From CAWBRT01 sp049519595 (GTDB lineage: Bacteria > Acidobacteriota > Terriglobia > Terriglobales > Acidobacteriaceae): a stretch of 15,256 nucleotides of DNA. The notes under the pieces are model-generated. The model saw nothing but the letters and a program-made list of their open reading frames with translations, was not told the DNA's origin and searched no databases. The position numbers and the translations under genes were made by a program. The stretch is from positions 1 to 15,256 of the forward strand of contig JBEKQP010000093.1 in NCBI GenBank assembly GCA_049519595.1. The letters are read 5' to 3'. This document shows, in pieces, positions 1-7,216 of this stretch (position 1 is its first letter; every line of letters starts with the position of its first letter).

Positions 1-219
1 AAGGAGGGCTAACTCCGCCAGCCGTTGCCGCCGGACATGAGGTTCTTCCGTGGTTGTTTCTTGCATTCCCATGCGAGCGCAACGATTATCGCACTCCAGA
101 AGCTATTCGGCGCGGCTTCGGAGCAGGGTGGATTCAGAGCGATCAACTTCCTCGGATGCAGTTTTGCAAAACTGATTGGTCGCGGAGATTGGAACTTGAT
201 TTGCCCGTTGATAGTAAGC

Positions 220-2097
220 ATGCGCACCCCGCTAGTCCTTTCGATGGCGGCTACCGCTGCCAGAGCAGACCTCGACGAAAAGTTCCATAAGAGCTACCCT
301 GTTGTTGTGAGGAATGGTGTAGTGCGTCCCAGGTGGCTAGAATTTGCCGCGAATCATAAGGCACTAATACTTGTCGCCACTGGCTGGCTGGGAGTGTGTG
401 CAGCCGGCTTGGAGCTGATTGAGCGATTAGTGTGGCGCCCGCTTGGATATCCCGCACTGGTCTTTGATCTCATCGAATCGGTTTGTTTCGTCGTTGCCGC
501 CTCGGCGGTGGCTTTGTTTTTATTGCGAAGCTCAAAAAGGCCCAACACAGGCGCGGAGAACCTGCTTGACGAAGTGCAGCGAAACGCGCAGCAGGTACTG
601 TTGCTGGCACGGGCGGTTGAGAGCACGAGCGACAGCATCGTGATTACGGATCTTAGCGGATCGATTGAATACGTCAATCCTCACTTTGAGAAGCTGACCG
701 GGTACACACGAGCGGAAGTTTACGGAAAGAATCCACGGGTTCTTCAGTCGGGCCGGCAGTCGAAAGAATTCTACGCTGAGCTCTGGAGGACGTTGAAATC
801 CGGAGGTGTTTGGAAGGGCCGCTTCATCAATCGCCGCAAGGACGGCACCCTGTATACGGAAGAGGCGACGATCGCTCCGGTTCACGATGCCCAGGGCATC
901 CCGCAAAAATATGTTGCGGTGAAAAGGGATGTGACCCGGTTGGAAGAATTGGAGAGCCAACTCCGGCAGGCGCAGAAAATGGAGGCTGTCGGCCAATTGG
1001 CGGGCGGCATCGCGCACGACCTGAATAATGTTCTGCAAGTGGTGACTCTCGCCTCGCACCTCGCGCTCACCAGCAATGATCCCGAGTTCAAGGACGCCAG
1101 GATCAAGGAGACGGTCGACGCAGCCCAGAAGGGAGCGGCGGTCATCCGGCAACTTCTCGCCTTCAGCCGGCGGCAATTAATGCGACTGGAGGTGTTGAGC
1201 CTGAATGAAGTGATTCTTGACACGGTGAAGCTGCTGAATCATCTGCTCCGGGAAGACATTAAGCTACGCCTCGATCTCGATCCCACTCTCGGCAACATCA
1301 AGGCTGATCCGGTTCAGATTACGCAGGTAATCCTGAATCTTGCGCTGAATTCCCGTGACGCCATGCCCGAAGGCGGCCTGCTGGAAATCTCCACCGAGAA
1401 TGTCGAGGTGACGGCGGAGTCTGGCGCCGTCAGCGGCCAGGTTTCTCCCGGGAGCTATGTTCGCATGATTGTCCGCGATACCGGTGCGGGGATGGACGAA
1501 GTTACGCAAAGCCGCATTTTTGAACCTTTTTTCACCACCAAGGAGATGGGCAAAGGAACCGGGTTGGGCCTCTCGACGGTTTACGGCATCGTCACTCAGA
1601 GCGGAGGATTCGTTAACTTCGAGAGTGCGGCTGACGCAGGCACCACATTTTTCATCGGCTTTCCGCGCTCGCAACAGCCTCTAACTCCGCCGCAGAAGGT
1701 CAATGGTGCGGAAACGGTATCGATTCCCGAGTCATGCTCCGTGCTTGTGGTGGAAGACGAAGAGATGGTACGGAATTCGATTGCAGAAGCACTGCGGCGT
1801 AAAGGTTTTCGCGTGCACGCTTCAGCGTCTTCACAGGAGGCGTGTGAGGCTGCCATTACGATGAAGCCGAGCTTGGTGATTGCGGATGTTGTCATGGCCG
1901 GGATGAAAGGCCCCGAGCTTATCGAACAGCTGAAAATGCACAATCCCTTCATCCGGACGATCCTTATATCCGGTTATGACGACGATGAGCAAATGCGCTC
2001 AAGACCTGAATCGGACGTCTCTTTGTTTATTTCCAAACCCTTCAGTATGAACGAATTAGTGGAATCCGCTATGCGCCTCTGTAAGGTTCGACGGTAG
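220..2097 (+). CDS. Hybrid sensor histidine kinase (TM-PAS-HisKA-HATPase-REC)
   Basis: Membrane sensor kinase that should autophosphorylate on His and pass the phosphate to its own C-terminal receiver. Numbered from ATG 220, two hydrophobic segments lie at about 47-70 and 80-107. A PAS/PAC domain follows at about 128-240 (ITDLSGSIEYVNPHF, then KYVAVKRDVT). The H-box GGIAHDLNN carries phospho-acceptor His266. The N-box is LNLALNSRDAMPEGG, and the ATP-binding motifs are DTGAGM, FEPFFTTK and GKGTGLGLS. The receiver has the acidic pair in VVEDEE, phospho-acceptor Asp556 in IADVV, and Lys in SKPF. The frame is open from TTG 25 (ATG at 37, 220, 244), but residues before ATG 220 look non-coding and no start has a good Shine-Dalgarno, so the start is uncertain. 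No separate response regulator or output gene is adjacent, so the stimulus and target are unknown. Confidence 0.88.
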   Translation: MRTPLVLSMAATAARADLDEKFHKSYPVVVRNGVVRPRWLEFAANHKALILVATGWLGVCAAGLELIERLVWRPLGYPALVFDLIESVCFVVAASAVALFLLRSSKRPNTGAENLLDEVQRNAQQVLLLARAVESTSDSIVITDLSGSIEYVNPHFEKLTGYTRAEVYGKNPRVLQSGRQSKEFYAELWRTLKSGGVWKGRFINRRKDGTLYTEEATIAPVHDAQGIPQKYVAVKRDVTRLEELESQLRQAQKMEAVGQLAGGIAHDLNNVLQVVTLASHLALTSNDPEFKDARIKETVDAAQKGAAVIRQLLAFSRRQLMRLEVLSLNEVILDTVKLLNHLLREDIKLRLDLDPTLGNIKADPVQITQVILNLALNSRDAMPEGGLLEISTENVEVTAESGAVSGQVSPGSYVRMIVRDTGAGMDEVTQSRIFEPFFTTKEMGKGTGLGLSTVYGIVTQSGGFVNFESAADAGTTFFIGFPRSQQPLTPPQKVNGAETVSIPESCSVLVVEDEEMVRNSIAEALRRKGFRVHASASSQEACEAAITMKPSLVIADVVMAGMKGPELIEQLKMHNPFIRTILISGYDDDEQMRSRPESDVSLFISKPFSMNELVESAMRLCKVRR

Positions 2098-2115
2098 CCC
2101 CGGGACGTGTCTTGT

Positions 2116-2135
2116 AGCAGTTTGGTTCAACTGCT
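2116..2135 (+). terminator. Hairpin after the kinase gene, possible terminator
   Basis: A perfect 7-bp inverted repeat (AGCAGTT / AACTGCT) with a 6-nt loop starts 18 nt after the kinase stop codon. No T-run follows, so it is either a weak or Rho-assisted terminator or a 3'-end stabilising hairpin. The remaining ~200 nt before bufA must hold the buf promoter, but I found no convincing -35/-10 pair. Confidence 0.4.
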
Positions 2136-2344
2136 CTGTGCCTTCCTGCTCCCACCACCTGCTCTGGCTGTGCACTTTACCACCTAAATGGTGCCATCCA
2201 ATCAGGCAGGTTCCCCGTACTTTAACTGAAATTGATTTTCAACACGAGGAATCCTGCGGCCCTCCCAGGTTTGGGAAACCGCATCCTTGTGAGGCAGTTC
2301 GGTCGAAGAAGACCGAGACACAGCCAACCAAAAGGAGAACTTTG

Positions 2345-2641
2345 ATGACTAAATCGATGAAAACCCTTGTTCTCACCGCTGCGATTTCCGGGCTTCTCGG
2401 CGGAGCCAGCGCAGCCACCACTCCCACGTCCCAGCCCTCTCCTCAGAAGAGTGTGGGCGCTGTCAACGTGAAGCTGGCAAAGGCGTCATTCGCGGATGCC
2501 GATAAGCACGGTTGTAAAGGCAAGAACGATTGTAAAGGCCAAGGCGGCTGTAAGAGCGGTGACAACGGCTGCAAGGGCAAGAACTCTTGCAAAGGCAAGG
2601 GTGGCTGTGCCACTGACGGCTCGAAGAAGATGCTGTCCTAG
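2345..2641 (+). CDS. bufA: BufA-type bufferin precursor (Cys-rich RiPP metallophore)
   Basis: Precursor of a ribosomally made, post-translationally modified metal-binding peptide of the bufferin type. The start is ATG 2345, with AGGAG at 2333-2337 seven nt upstream; an in-frame upstream ATG at 2138 lacks this site. The 98-residue product has a Sec signal peptide (basic MTKSMK, hydrophobic 7-20, likely cleavage after ASA at 21-23), a Pro/Ser/Thr-rich spacer, and a core with six cysteines at 57, 63, 69, 76, 82 and 88. The core is two copies of a CKGKN-x-CKG-x-GGC unit, resembling the BufA2 subfamily. Bufferins characterised in Caulobacter carry Cys-derived thiooxazoles and bind copper; applying that chemistry and metal to this protein is inference. 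Directly downstream are the maturase pair BufB/BufC and a DoxX protein, the usual bufferin neighbourhood. Confidence 0.88.
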   Translation: MTKSMKTLVLTAAISGLLGGASAATTPTSQPSPQKSVGAVNVKLAKASFADADKHGCKGKNDCKGQGGCKSGDNGCKGKNSCKGKGGCATDGSKKMLS

Positions 2642-2651
2642 ATGCCAGGCA

Positions 2652-2677
2652 GAGGGATCGGGCGCATCCGGTCCCTC
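2652..2677 (+). terminator. Strong hairpin right after bufA (attenuator or mRNA-stabilising stem)
   Basis: Eleven nt after the bufA stop, GAGGGATCGG (2652-2661) pairs with CCGGTCCCTC (2668-2677) around a 6-nt loop: ten pairs, one of them a T-G wobble. The downstream sequence GTTGCGTCTGTC is only mildly T-rich, so full termination seems unlikely. Its position between the precursor gene and the enzyme genes suits partial termination or 3'-end protection of a bufA-only mRNA. Confidence 0.55.
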
Positions 2678-2743
2678 GTTGCGTCTGTCATGACGCTTCC
2701 CGCATCCTACAATTGTGCTCCGCCTGCACGGATTGTCGGCGGC

Positions 2744-2763
2744 ACGAGATCAAATTGTCTCGT
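2744..2763 (+). other. Second hairpin in the bufA-bufB leader
   Basis: ACGAGA (2744-2749) and TCTCGT (2758-2763) form a perfect 6-bp stem with an 8-nt loop, in the middle of the 242-nt untranslated stretch between bufA and bufB. A weaker 5-bp stem (CACAT/ATGTG) follows near 2791-2807. The leader has no convincing gene; it may be a processing or attenuation region. Confidence 0.3.
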
Positions 2764-2883
2764 CTCCGAGCAGGTTTGGAGTCAATTCTCACATCTGGCA
2801 TATGTGGGCAGCTGCCGCTTCGTGACAGGGGATCGCCCGCGTGAGCGGCTTGGCGTTAAATCGAGAAGTTCAGGGGAATGGCG

Positions 2884-3774
2884 ATGCCAGCAAATCGCTT
2901 TAACGGTCACACGAACTACGGCATCGGTGTTGGTCTCCGGATTCCACACTACGAGCACATTCTGACTCGCAAGCCGGTGGTTGACTGGTTCGAAATCATC
3001 TCTGAGAACTACATGATCGACGGCGGCCGTCCGCTCGCCATTCTCGACTGCATCCTCGAACAGTACCGGGTTGTGCAGCATGGCGTCTCGATGTACTTCG
3101 GATCGGCCGGCCCGCTGAATCGCGAGCACCTGAAGCGGCTGAAAGCGCTGGTTCGCAGAACCAATACTCCGTGGCTGACCGATCATTTGTGCTGGGGAAG
3201 CGTGGACGGCCGTTACACGCACGACTTGCTGCCCATGCCCTACACATGGGAAGCGGTGAAATCGACCGCAAAGAAGGTTCGGCAGGTGCAGGACTTTGTC
3301 GAGATTCCGGTCGCGGTCGAAAACGTAAGCAGCTATGCGGAGTTCCACGACTCAGAAATGTCGGAGTGGGAGTTTTTATCGGAGGTTGTGGAGCGCGCCG
3401 ATTGCGGCATCCTGCTGGACGTGAACAATATTTACGTTTCTTCGTTTAACCACGGCTTCAATCCGCAGGAATACGTCGACAATGTACCCGCCGAGCGCGT
3501 CGCTCAGATCCACATCGCGGGCCATTCGCGCTATCGGAAGTACATACTCGACACGCACGACCACGCGGTGATCGATCCGGTTTGGGAGTTGTATGCGGCT
3601 GCCATCCGGCGATGCGGGCCAACCGCGACACTGCTGGAGTGGGATGACAAAATTCCTTCGTTCGAGGAAGTTCACGCCGAGGCGCTGAAGGCGAAGAAGT
3701 ATCTGCAACAATTTGCCGGGGAGAGCATGGGGCGCATGCTTGCGGAGGCATCCATACATGAACTCACTGCTTGA
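2884..3774 (+). CDS. bufB: BufB-type MNIO (DUF692) bufferin maturase
   Basis: Multinuclear non-haem iron oxidative enzyme of the DUF692/MNIO family (MbnB, TglH, BufB), expected to use O2 to modify cysteines of BufA in the cytoplasm. The 296-residue TIM-barrel-like protein keeps the family's polar motifs in order: His66 in QHGVSMYF, Asp100-His101 in LTDHLCW, Glu146-Asn147 in VAVENVSSY, Asp179/Asn181/Asn182 in LLDVNN, His210 and His214 in IHIAGH, Asp223/His225/His227 in DTHDH, and Glu252 in LLEWDD. These include the likely iron ligands. ATG 2884 was preferred over ATG 2878 because AGGGG at 2872-2876 lies 7 nt from 2884 but only 1 nt from 2878. The gene overlaps bufC by 17 nt, suggesting coupled translation and a BufB-BufC complex. 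Nothing suggests inactivation. Confidence 0.92.
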   Translation: MPANRFNGHTNYGIGVGLRIPHYEHILTRKPVVDWFEIISENYMIDGGRPLAILDCILEQYRVVQHGVSMYFGSAGPLNREHLKRLKALVRRTNTPWLTDHLCWGSVDGRYTHDLLPMPYTWEAVKSTAKKVRQVQDFVEIPVAVENVSSYAEFHDSEMSEWEFLSEVVERADCGILLDVNNIYVSSFNHGFNPQEYVDNVPAERVAQIHIAGHSRYRKYILDTHDHAVIDPVWELYAAAIRRCGPTATLLEWDDKIPSFEEVHAEALKAKKYLQQFAGESMGRMLAEASIHELTA

Positions 3775-4669
3775 GTTGCAGCGAAGGATGGCCAAGGCAG
3801 TGATGCAGCCGCTGACGGCGACGGAGGGCATGCGGCGCACGACCAGCGACGGGCGGTCGATGGTGACGGAGGCCTCCGAGTTCATCAAGCCGAACAGCCG
3901 TCTTACTGGTTTCGAACGGCTGGAGATCTACAATCGGCAATACTGGCTCCGCATACTAGATTCATTCGCGGAAGATTTTCCGGGGCTGCGTGCGGTGATC
4001 GGACACAAACAGTTCAATCGGCTGGCGCGAAAGTATCTGACGGACTGCCCTTCGCAGTCGTTTACGCTGCGCAACCTCGGCTCGCGATTGCTGGCGTGGC
4101 TTGAGGCGCATACGGAGTTCACCGAGCCCCACCGCAACATGGCACTCGACATGGTGCGGCTGGAGTGGGCTCACATTGAAGCCTTCGACGCGGCGGAACG
4201 ACAGCCGCTGACGCCGGCCCAGATCGCGGGGCTGAACGGCGATACGAAATTGTCACTGCAACCTTACATCCGTCTGCTGAAACTGCATTATGCAGTCGAC
4301 GACATTCTGCTGGCATTGAAAGGCTCGTCGAGCGATGTCGCCACACTCAACGGCCGGTCGCGGACCAACTGGCTGATGAGGTTTGGCGAGCCGGAGAAGA
4401 TTCTTTTGGCTGTTCATCGCGTGGAGTGCAGCGTCCACTACAGGCGGTTGGAGCCGGGCGAATTCGCTGTCTTGACCGGATTACAGCGCGGGCTTTCGAT
4501 CAGCGATGCCATTGAGGGCGGGCTTGCGGATCGAGTCGGCGAAGGCGATTGCGCAGGCAAGGTTCAGGAGTGGTTTGGAATCTGGAGTAAACTCGGCTGG
4601 CTCTCTCTACGAAGCGCGGCGCGGCCTCGTACGGCGAGCCGCCCGAACTTTGAAAAGAGGGCAAGATGA
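3758..4669 (+). CDS. bufC: BufC-type DUF2063 partner of the bufferin maturase
   Basis: Putative partner protein that, in characterised MNIO systems, helps the enzyme bind or position the precursor peptide. The N-terminal HvfC/BufC (DUF2063) signature spans about residues 55-108: RLEIYNRQYWLRILDSF, then FPGLRAVIG, then F-x-x-LARKYL and a Ser-rich SQSFTLRNLG. The C-terminal part (about 120-300) is less conserved and probably contacts the peptide. ATG 3758 was chosen because GGAGG at 3744-3748 is 9 nt upstream; the frame is open back to 3713, but that would overlap bufB by more than 60 nt. The start lies inside the end of bufB, and the stop shares ATGA with the DoxX gene, so the three genes should be co-translated. 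Older databases name this domain a putative DNA-binding domain, but the context argues against a regulator. Confidence 0.88.
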   Translation: MNSLLELQRRMAKAVMQPLTATEGMRRTTSDGRSMVTEASEFIKPNSRLTGFERLEIYNRQYWLRILDSFAEDFPGLRAVIGHKQFNRLARKYLTDCPSQSFTLRNLGSRLLAWLEAHTEFTEPHRNMALDMVRLEWAHIEAFDAAERQPLTPAQIAGLNGDTKLSLQPYIRLLKLHYAVDDILLALKGSSSDVATLNGRSRTNWLMRFGEPEKILLAVHRVECSVHYRRLEPGEFAVLTGLQRGLSISDAIEGGLADRVGEGDCAGKVQEWFGIWSKLGWLSLRSAARPRTASRPNFEKRAR

Positions 4670-5208
4670 GCACGTCCTACGAGAAATGCAGCTGGGCCTA
4701 TGAATATTTTGCCACTGTTGCCTCGGCATTGCGCTCGCCGCTGCTGCTCGCAATACGACTGTACTGGGGCTTTCTTTTCGCGCAGACCGGATGGGGCAAG
4801 CTGCATAGCCTGGAGCGCGTAACTGGATTCTTCGCCAGCCTCGGGATACCTTTTCCTCATGCGAACGCGATTTTTGTCGCCGGCTTGGAACTGGTCGGCG
4901 GAGTTTTACTGATTCTCGGGCTCGGTTCGCGACTGACGGCGCTTCTGCTGACGGGCGACATGGTGGTTGCTTACCTTACGGCAGACCGGGCGGCTCTACT
5001 CGCCATCTTCGCCGATCCTCCTAGATTCTTCAACGCCGATCCATTTACATTTCTATTTGCCTCGCTTCTGATCCTGATTCTCGGGCCAGGGAGCGCTTCC
5101 ATTGATGCACTGATTGCGCGAGCGAACAAACCTCCGATGCCACGCCAACAAGGGCCAATCGTCGAGCAGTACGAAGAAGACCAAACGCGAATCAGAAATG
5201 CATCGTAA
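4666..5208 (+). CDS. bufD: DoxX family inner-membrane protein (BufD-like)
   Basis: A 180-residue integral membrane protein of the DoxX family. Hydrophobic segments lie at about 24-42 (LLLAIRLYWGFLFAQTGWGK, the DoxX signature with Gly-Trp-Gly-Lys), 66-86, 88-112 and 123-142. A hydrophilic C-terminal tail (about 148-180) ends in a charged EQYEEDQTR stretch. The ATG overlaps the bufC stop (ATGA), with a purine-rich AGAGGG upstream, so it is the last gene of the buf operon. DoxX proteins often end bufferin operons; a role in redox balance or in export/maturation of the peptide is suspected but unproven. Family and operon membership are clear; function is inference. Confidence 0.85.
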   Translation: MSTSYEKCSWAYEYFATVASALRSPLLLAIRLYWGFLFAQTGWGKLHSLERVTGFFASLGIPFPHANAIFVAGLELVGGVLLILGLGSRLTALLLTGDMVVAYLTADRAALLAIFADPPRFFNADPFTFLFASLLILILGPGSASIDALIARANKPPMPRQQGPIVEQYEEDQTRIRNAS

Positions 5209-5264
5209 TGCTCTCAGCCGCTGCTGATCTGCTCTGACGCGCTCGGCATGACACCTTGAACTAA

Positions 5265-5298
5265 GTCGCAAGTTATTGCGACACTACTCCAGGTAGTG
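5265..5298 (+). terminator. Two back-to-back hairpins at the end of the buf operon
   Basis: GTCGCAA (5265-5271) pairs perfectly with TTGCGAC (5276-5282) around a GTTA tetraloop. Directly after, CACTAC (5282-5287) pairs with GTAGTG (5293-5298) around TCCAG. They begin 57 nt after the bufD stop. No T-run follows either, so this is a possible Rho-dependent end, processing site or transcription boundary rather than a classic intrinsic terminator. Confidence 0.4.
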
Positions 5299-5401
5299 AC
5301 ACTCACTGCTCCCGATTGCAACTTGCCAGGCAGCTACTGCCACTTCGGCTAGGTTTCTTCCAGGTAGATCGTTAGCAGGCCACTGAAAAATTAACATCAG
5401 C

Positions 5402-5492
5402 GTCATCCTGAGGTCACGGCGGTTTTGAGCTTGGGACCTGCTTTGCTTTCAGCACGCGCAGACGGCAGATCCCTCGCTTCGCTCAGGAAGAC
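5402..5492. repeat. REP-like intergenic inverted-repeat element
   Basis: The left arm GTCATCCTGAG (5402-5412) is matched at the right by CTCAGGAAGAC (5482-5492), its reverse complement with one mismatch, about 90 nt from end to end. The right part carries CAGATCCCTCGCTTCGCTCAGGA, whose inner CTCGCTTCGCTCAGG is typical of short dispersed repeats recalled from Acidobacteriota and some other bacterial genomes. It is non-coding and sits in the 539-nt gene-free stretch between bufD and the porin. The copy looks degenerate (AAGAC where ATGAC is expected). Confidence 0.55.
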
Positions 5493-5540
5493 ACCCTCAG
5501 AAAACAAGACGGTATTGTTAAGATAGTGTCTTTAACGACA

Positions 5541-5615
5541 TAAGTATCTTTTATCCCTCCTATAACCGCGATGTGCATAACTATCCTTTATCTCTCTCAT
5601 AACTGTAATTTGTGA
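5541..5615. repeat. Two-copy degenerate ~37-nt direct repeat upstream of the porin
   Basis: Copy 1 (5541-5577) and copy 2 (5578-5615) sit head to tail and agree at roughly 27 of 37 positions. Both have the layout TAA-N-TATC-N-TTTATC, a pyrimidine run, ATAAC, then a T/G-rich end. This gives regularly spaced TATC boxes (GATA on the other strand). Just upstream, 5517-5536 has an imperfect palindrome GTTAAGA...TCTTTAAC. Tandem regulator-binding sites for the porin gene are one reading; no regulator is identified. Confidence 0.4.
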
Positions 5616-5687
5616 AAGGTTTTTCGATCCATAGCAGCGGAACAATGCGTTGGACGCGGTGAATGATCCTGTCTACTCTGCATCTAC

Positions 5688-5702
5688 CGGATTACAAATC
5701 CG
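5688..5702. promoter_or_regulatory. Perfect inverted repeat, candidate operator of the porin gene
   Basis: CGGATT (5688-5693) and AATCCG (5697-5702) form a perfect inverted repeat with a 3-nt spacer, 45 nt before the porin ATG. It is short for an RNA terminator and has no T-run, but its size and position fit a dimeric regulator operator or a 5'-leader stem. No convincing -35/-10 pair was found around it. Confidence 0.35.
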
Positions 5703-5747
5703 ACCTAACCCTATAGCCGATTACAAGCGAGAAAGCAGGTCATAGAC

Positions 5748-7085
5748 ATGCTCAAGTCAGGTGCCACAGCCGGGTTGTATTTGTTCTTTCTATTCTGTCC
5801 GCTGCTTCTAGCGGCGCAAACCGCCCAGCCTTCATCCATCGCGGACATCAATCAGCGCATCTCTGATTTAGAGCAGCAGTTGCAGCAATTGAAAGCCGAA
5901 CTTGCCAACGTGACGCAATCTAAGACACAAACTCCGCCAGCCGCGCAGGTGGTGCCGTCTCCTTCGGTGGCCGTCGCCACTGCTCCTGCCCCGGCGCCCG
6001 GTCCGCTGGATGGGATAGCCAGTGTACTTAAGGGCGCCACCGTCAATGGATTGGTAGATGGCTATTACGGTTTCAACTTTAATAGTCCCGCGAACCGCAC
6101 ATCAGGCTTGCGCCTCTTTGATAATGCGACGAATCAATTTGCGCTCAACCTGATCGAACTGGGTTTGGATAAGGCTCCCGACGCTAGCAGCCGACTCGGA
6201 TATGACGTTACGCTGGGTTTCGGTAATGCGATGAACGTGGTGAACAGCACCGATCCCGGAGGACTTGGATTCGCACAGTATCTGAAGCAAGCGTACATGT
6301 CTTACCTGGCGCCCGTTGGTAAGGGACTGACGCTGACCTTCGGCAAATTCGTGACGCCGGTTGGCGCCGAAGTCATTGAGAGCAACAAAAATTGGAACTA
6401 TTCGCGCGGCTTGTTGTTCAACTATGCGATCCCGTTCTATCACTTCGGGGCCAGTGCCGCTTACACGTTCAACGATAGGTACACGATGACTGGCTATGTG
6501 GTCAACGGCTGGAATAATCTCGTGGACACTTACAACAGCGGTAAGACGGGTGGCTTGAGCTTCGCCTGGACCCCGAACAAAAAAACTTCTCTTATCGAGA
6601 CCTGGATGGGTGGTCCGGGAGCAACCCCACTGGATGGCGGCAATTGGCGCAATCTGAGCGACACGGTGATTACCTATACGCCCAATAGCAAGCTATCCCT
6701 AATGGCCAATGGAGACTATGGCCGTGTTCAGGGGCTAACCCCTGCAGCGGCGGCAGTTTGTGGCGTCGCGTGCAAAGGGGCGGTTGACTGGGCGGGCGTA
6801 GCGGGATATGCGAAATACCAGTACACCCCTCTGTGGGCACTGGCGGGACGATACGAGTTCTATAACGACCACACTGGATTTACGACAGGCACCGCCCAGC
6901 ACATCAACGAGATCACTGGGACGGTGGAGCGGAAGTTCGTTCAACACCTGATTACCCGGGCCGAATATCGCTTCGACGACTCGAGTAACTCTCACGCTTT
7001 CAACAAGGATGCGACAAAGTTCGCCAAGACTCAATCGACGGTTGAGGCGGGTCTGATCTTTGTGCTGGAGCCGGATAGTAAATAA
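5748..7085 (+). CDS. Outer-membrane BBP2-type beta-barrel porin
   Basis: A 445-residue exported porin of the BBP2 / OmpL-like family. It has a signal peptide (about 1-24, hydrophobic GLYLFFLFCPLLLAAQ), a heptad-like coiled coil at about 30-56 (INQRISDLEQQLQQLKAEL), an Ala/Pro-rich linker (about 62-90), then a barrel from about 98 to the C-terminus. The barrel opens with GLVDGYYGFNFN, characteristic of BBP2, and has alternating aromatic strands such as FGASAAYTFNDRYTMTGYVV and WALAGRYEFY. The coiled coil before the barrel suggests oligomerisation or peptidoglycan contact. It would let small solutes cross the outer membrane; the substrate cannot be read from sequence. An APC permease gene follows 131 nt later with only a hairpin between, so a joint transport unit is plausible. 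The start ATG follows a weak AGCAGG site. Confidence 0.87.
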   Translation: MLKSGATAGLYLFFLFCPLLLAAQTAQPSSIADINQRISDLEQQLQQLKAELANVTQSKTQTPPAAQVVPSPSVAVATAPAPAPGPLDGIASVLKGATVNGLVDGYYGFNFNSPANRTSGLRLFDNATNQFALNLIELGLDKAPDASSRLGYDVTLGFGNAMNVVNSTDPGGLGFAQYLKQAYMSYLAPVGKGLTLTFGKFVTPVGAEVIESNKNWNYSRGLLFNYAIPFYHFGASAAYTFNDRYTMTGYVVNGWNNLVDTYNSGKTGGLSFAWTPNKKTSLIETWMGGPGATPLDGGNWRNLSDTVITYTPNSKLSLMANGDYGRVQGLTPAAAAVCGVACKGAVDWAGVAGYAKYQYTPLWALAGRYEFYNDHTGFTTGTAQHINEITGTVERKFVQHLITRAEYRFDDSSNSHAFNKDATKFAKTQSTVEAGLIFVLEPDSK

Positions 7086-7095
7086 GCCTCACACG

Positions 7096-7121
7096 GCGGC
7101 GGCGTTCGATGGCCGCTGCCT
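7096..7121 (+). other. GC-rich hairpin between porin and permease genes
   Basis: GGCGGCGGC (7096-7104) pairs with GCCGCTGCC (7113-7121) around an 8-nt loop, nine pairs with one G-T wobble, beginning 11 nt after the porin stop. It lacks a T-run, so it is more likely an attenuator or mRNA-stabilising stem than a full terminator. Confidence 0.4.
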
Positions 7122-7216
7122 GATAGGGATTGGCGATATCGGGTGCGTGCTTCCTGCTATCGCGGACTCCGAACCCGACAGGGTCGGAAGAATTACTCAT
7201 AACAAGGAGAATGAAC

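Noticed and set aside
25..219. N-terminal extension of the hybrid kinase from TTG 25 or ATG 37
   Set aside because: The added residues show no domain-like or membrane pattern and no usable ribosome site is at the right distance. The AAGGAGG at 1-7 is 17 nt from TTG 25, too far.
532..1176. 214-codon frame on the minus strand inside the kinase gene
   Set aside because: It lies fully antisense to a gene with strong motifs; the translation is Arg/Leu-rich with no recognisable domain.
2098..2344. ECF-type or sigma-70 promoter before bufA
   Set aside because: Bufferin genes in other bacteria are ECF-controlled, but no pair of boxes at proper spacing could be defended here.
2642..2965. 107-codon frame following bufA
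   Set aside because: It overlaps the start of bufB in another frame, has no ribosome site and covers the hairpin-rich leader; the composition is not protein-like.
3713..3757. Upstream start of bufC at ATG 3713
   Set aside because: It would deepen the overlap with bufB; ATG 3758 has GGAGG at 9 nt and begins the family's usual N-terminus.
5650..5677. Sigma-70-like promoter (TTGGAC with TCTACT) before the porin
   Set aside because: Only 3 of 6 and 4 of 6 matches with 16-nt spacing; too weak to list as a feature.
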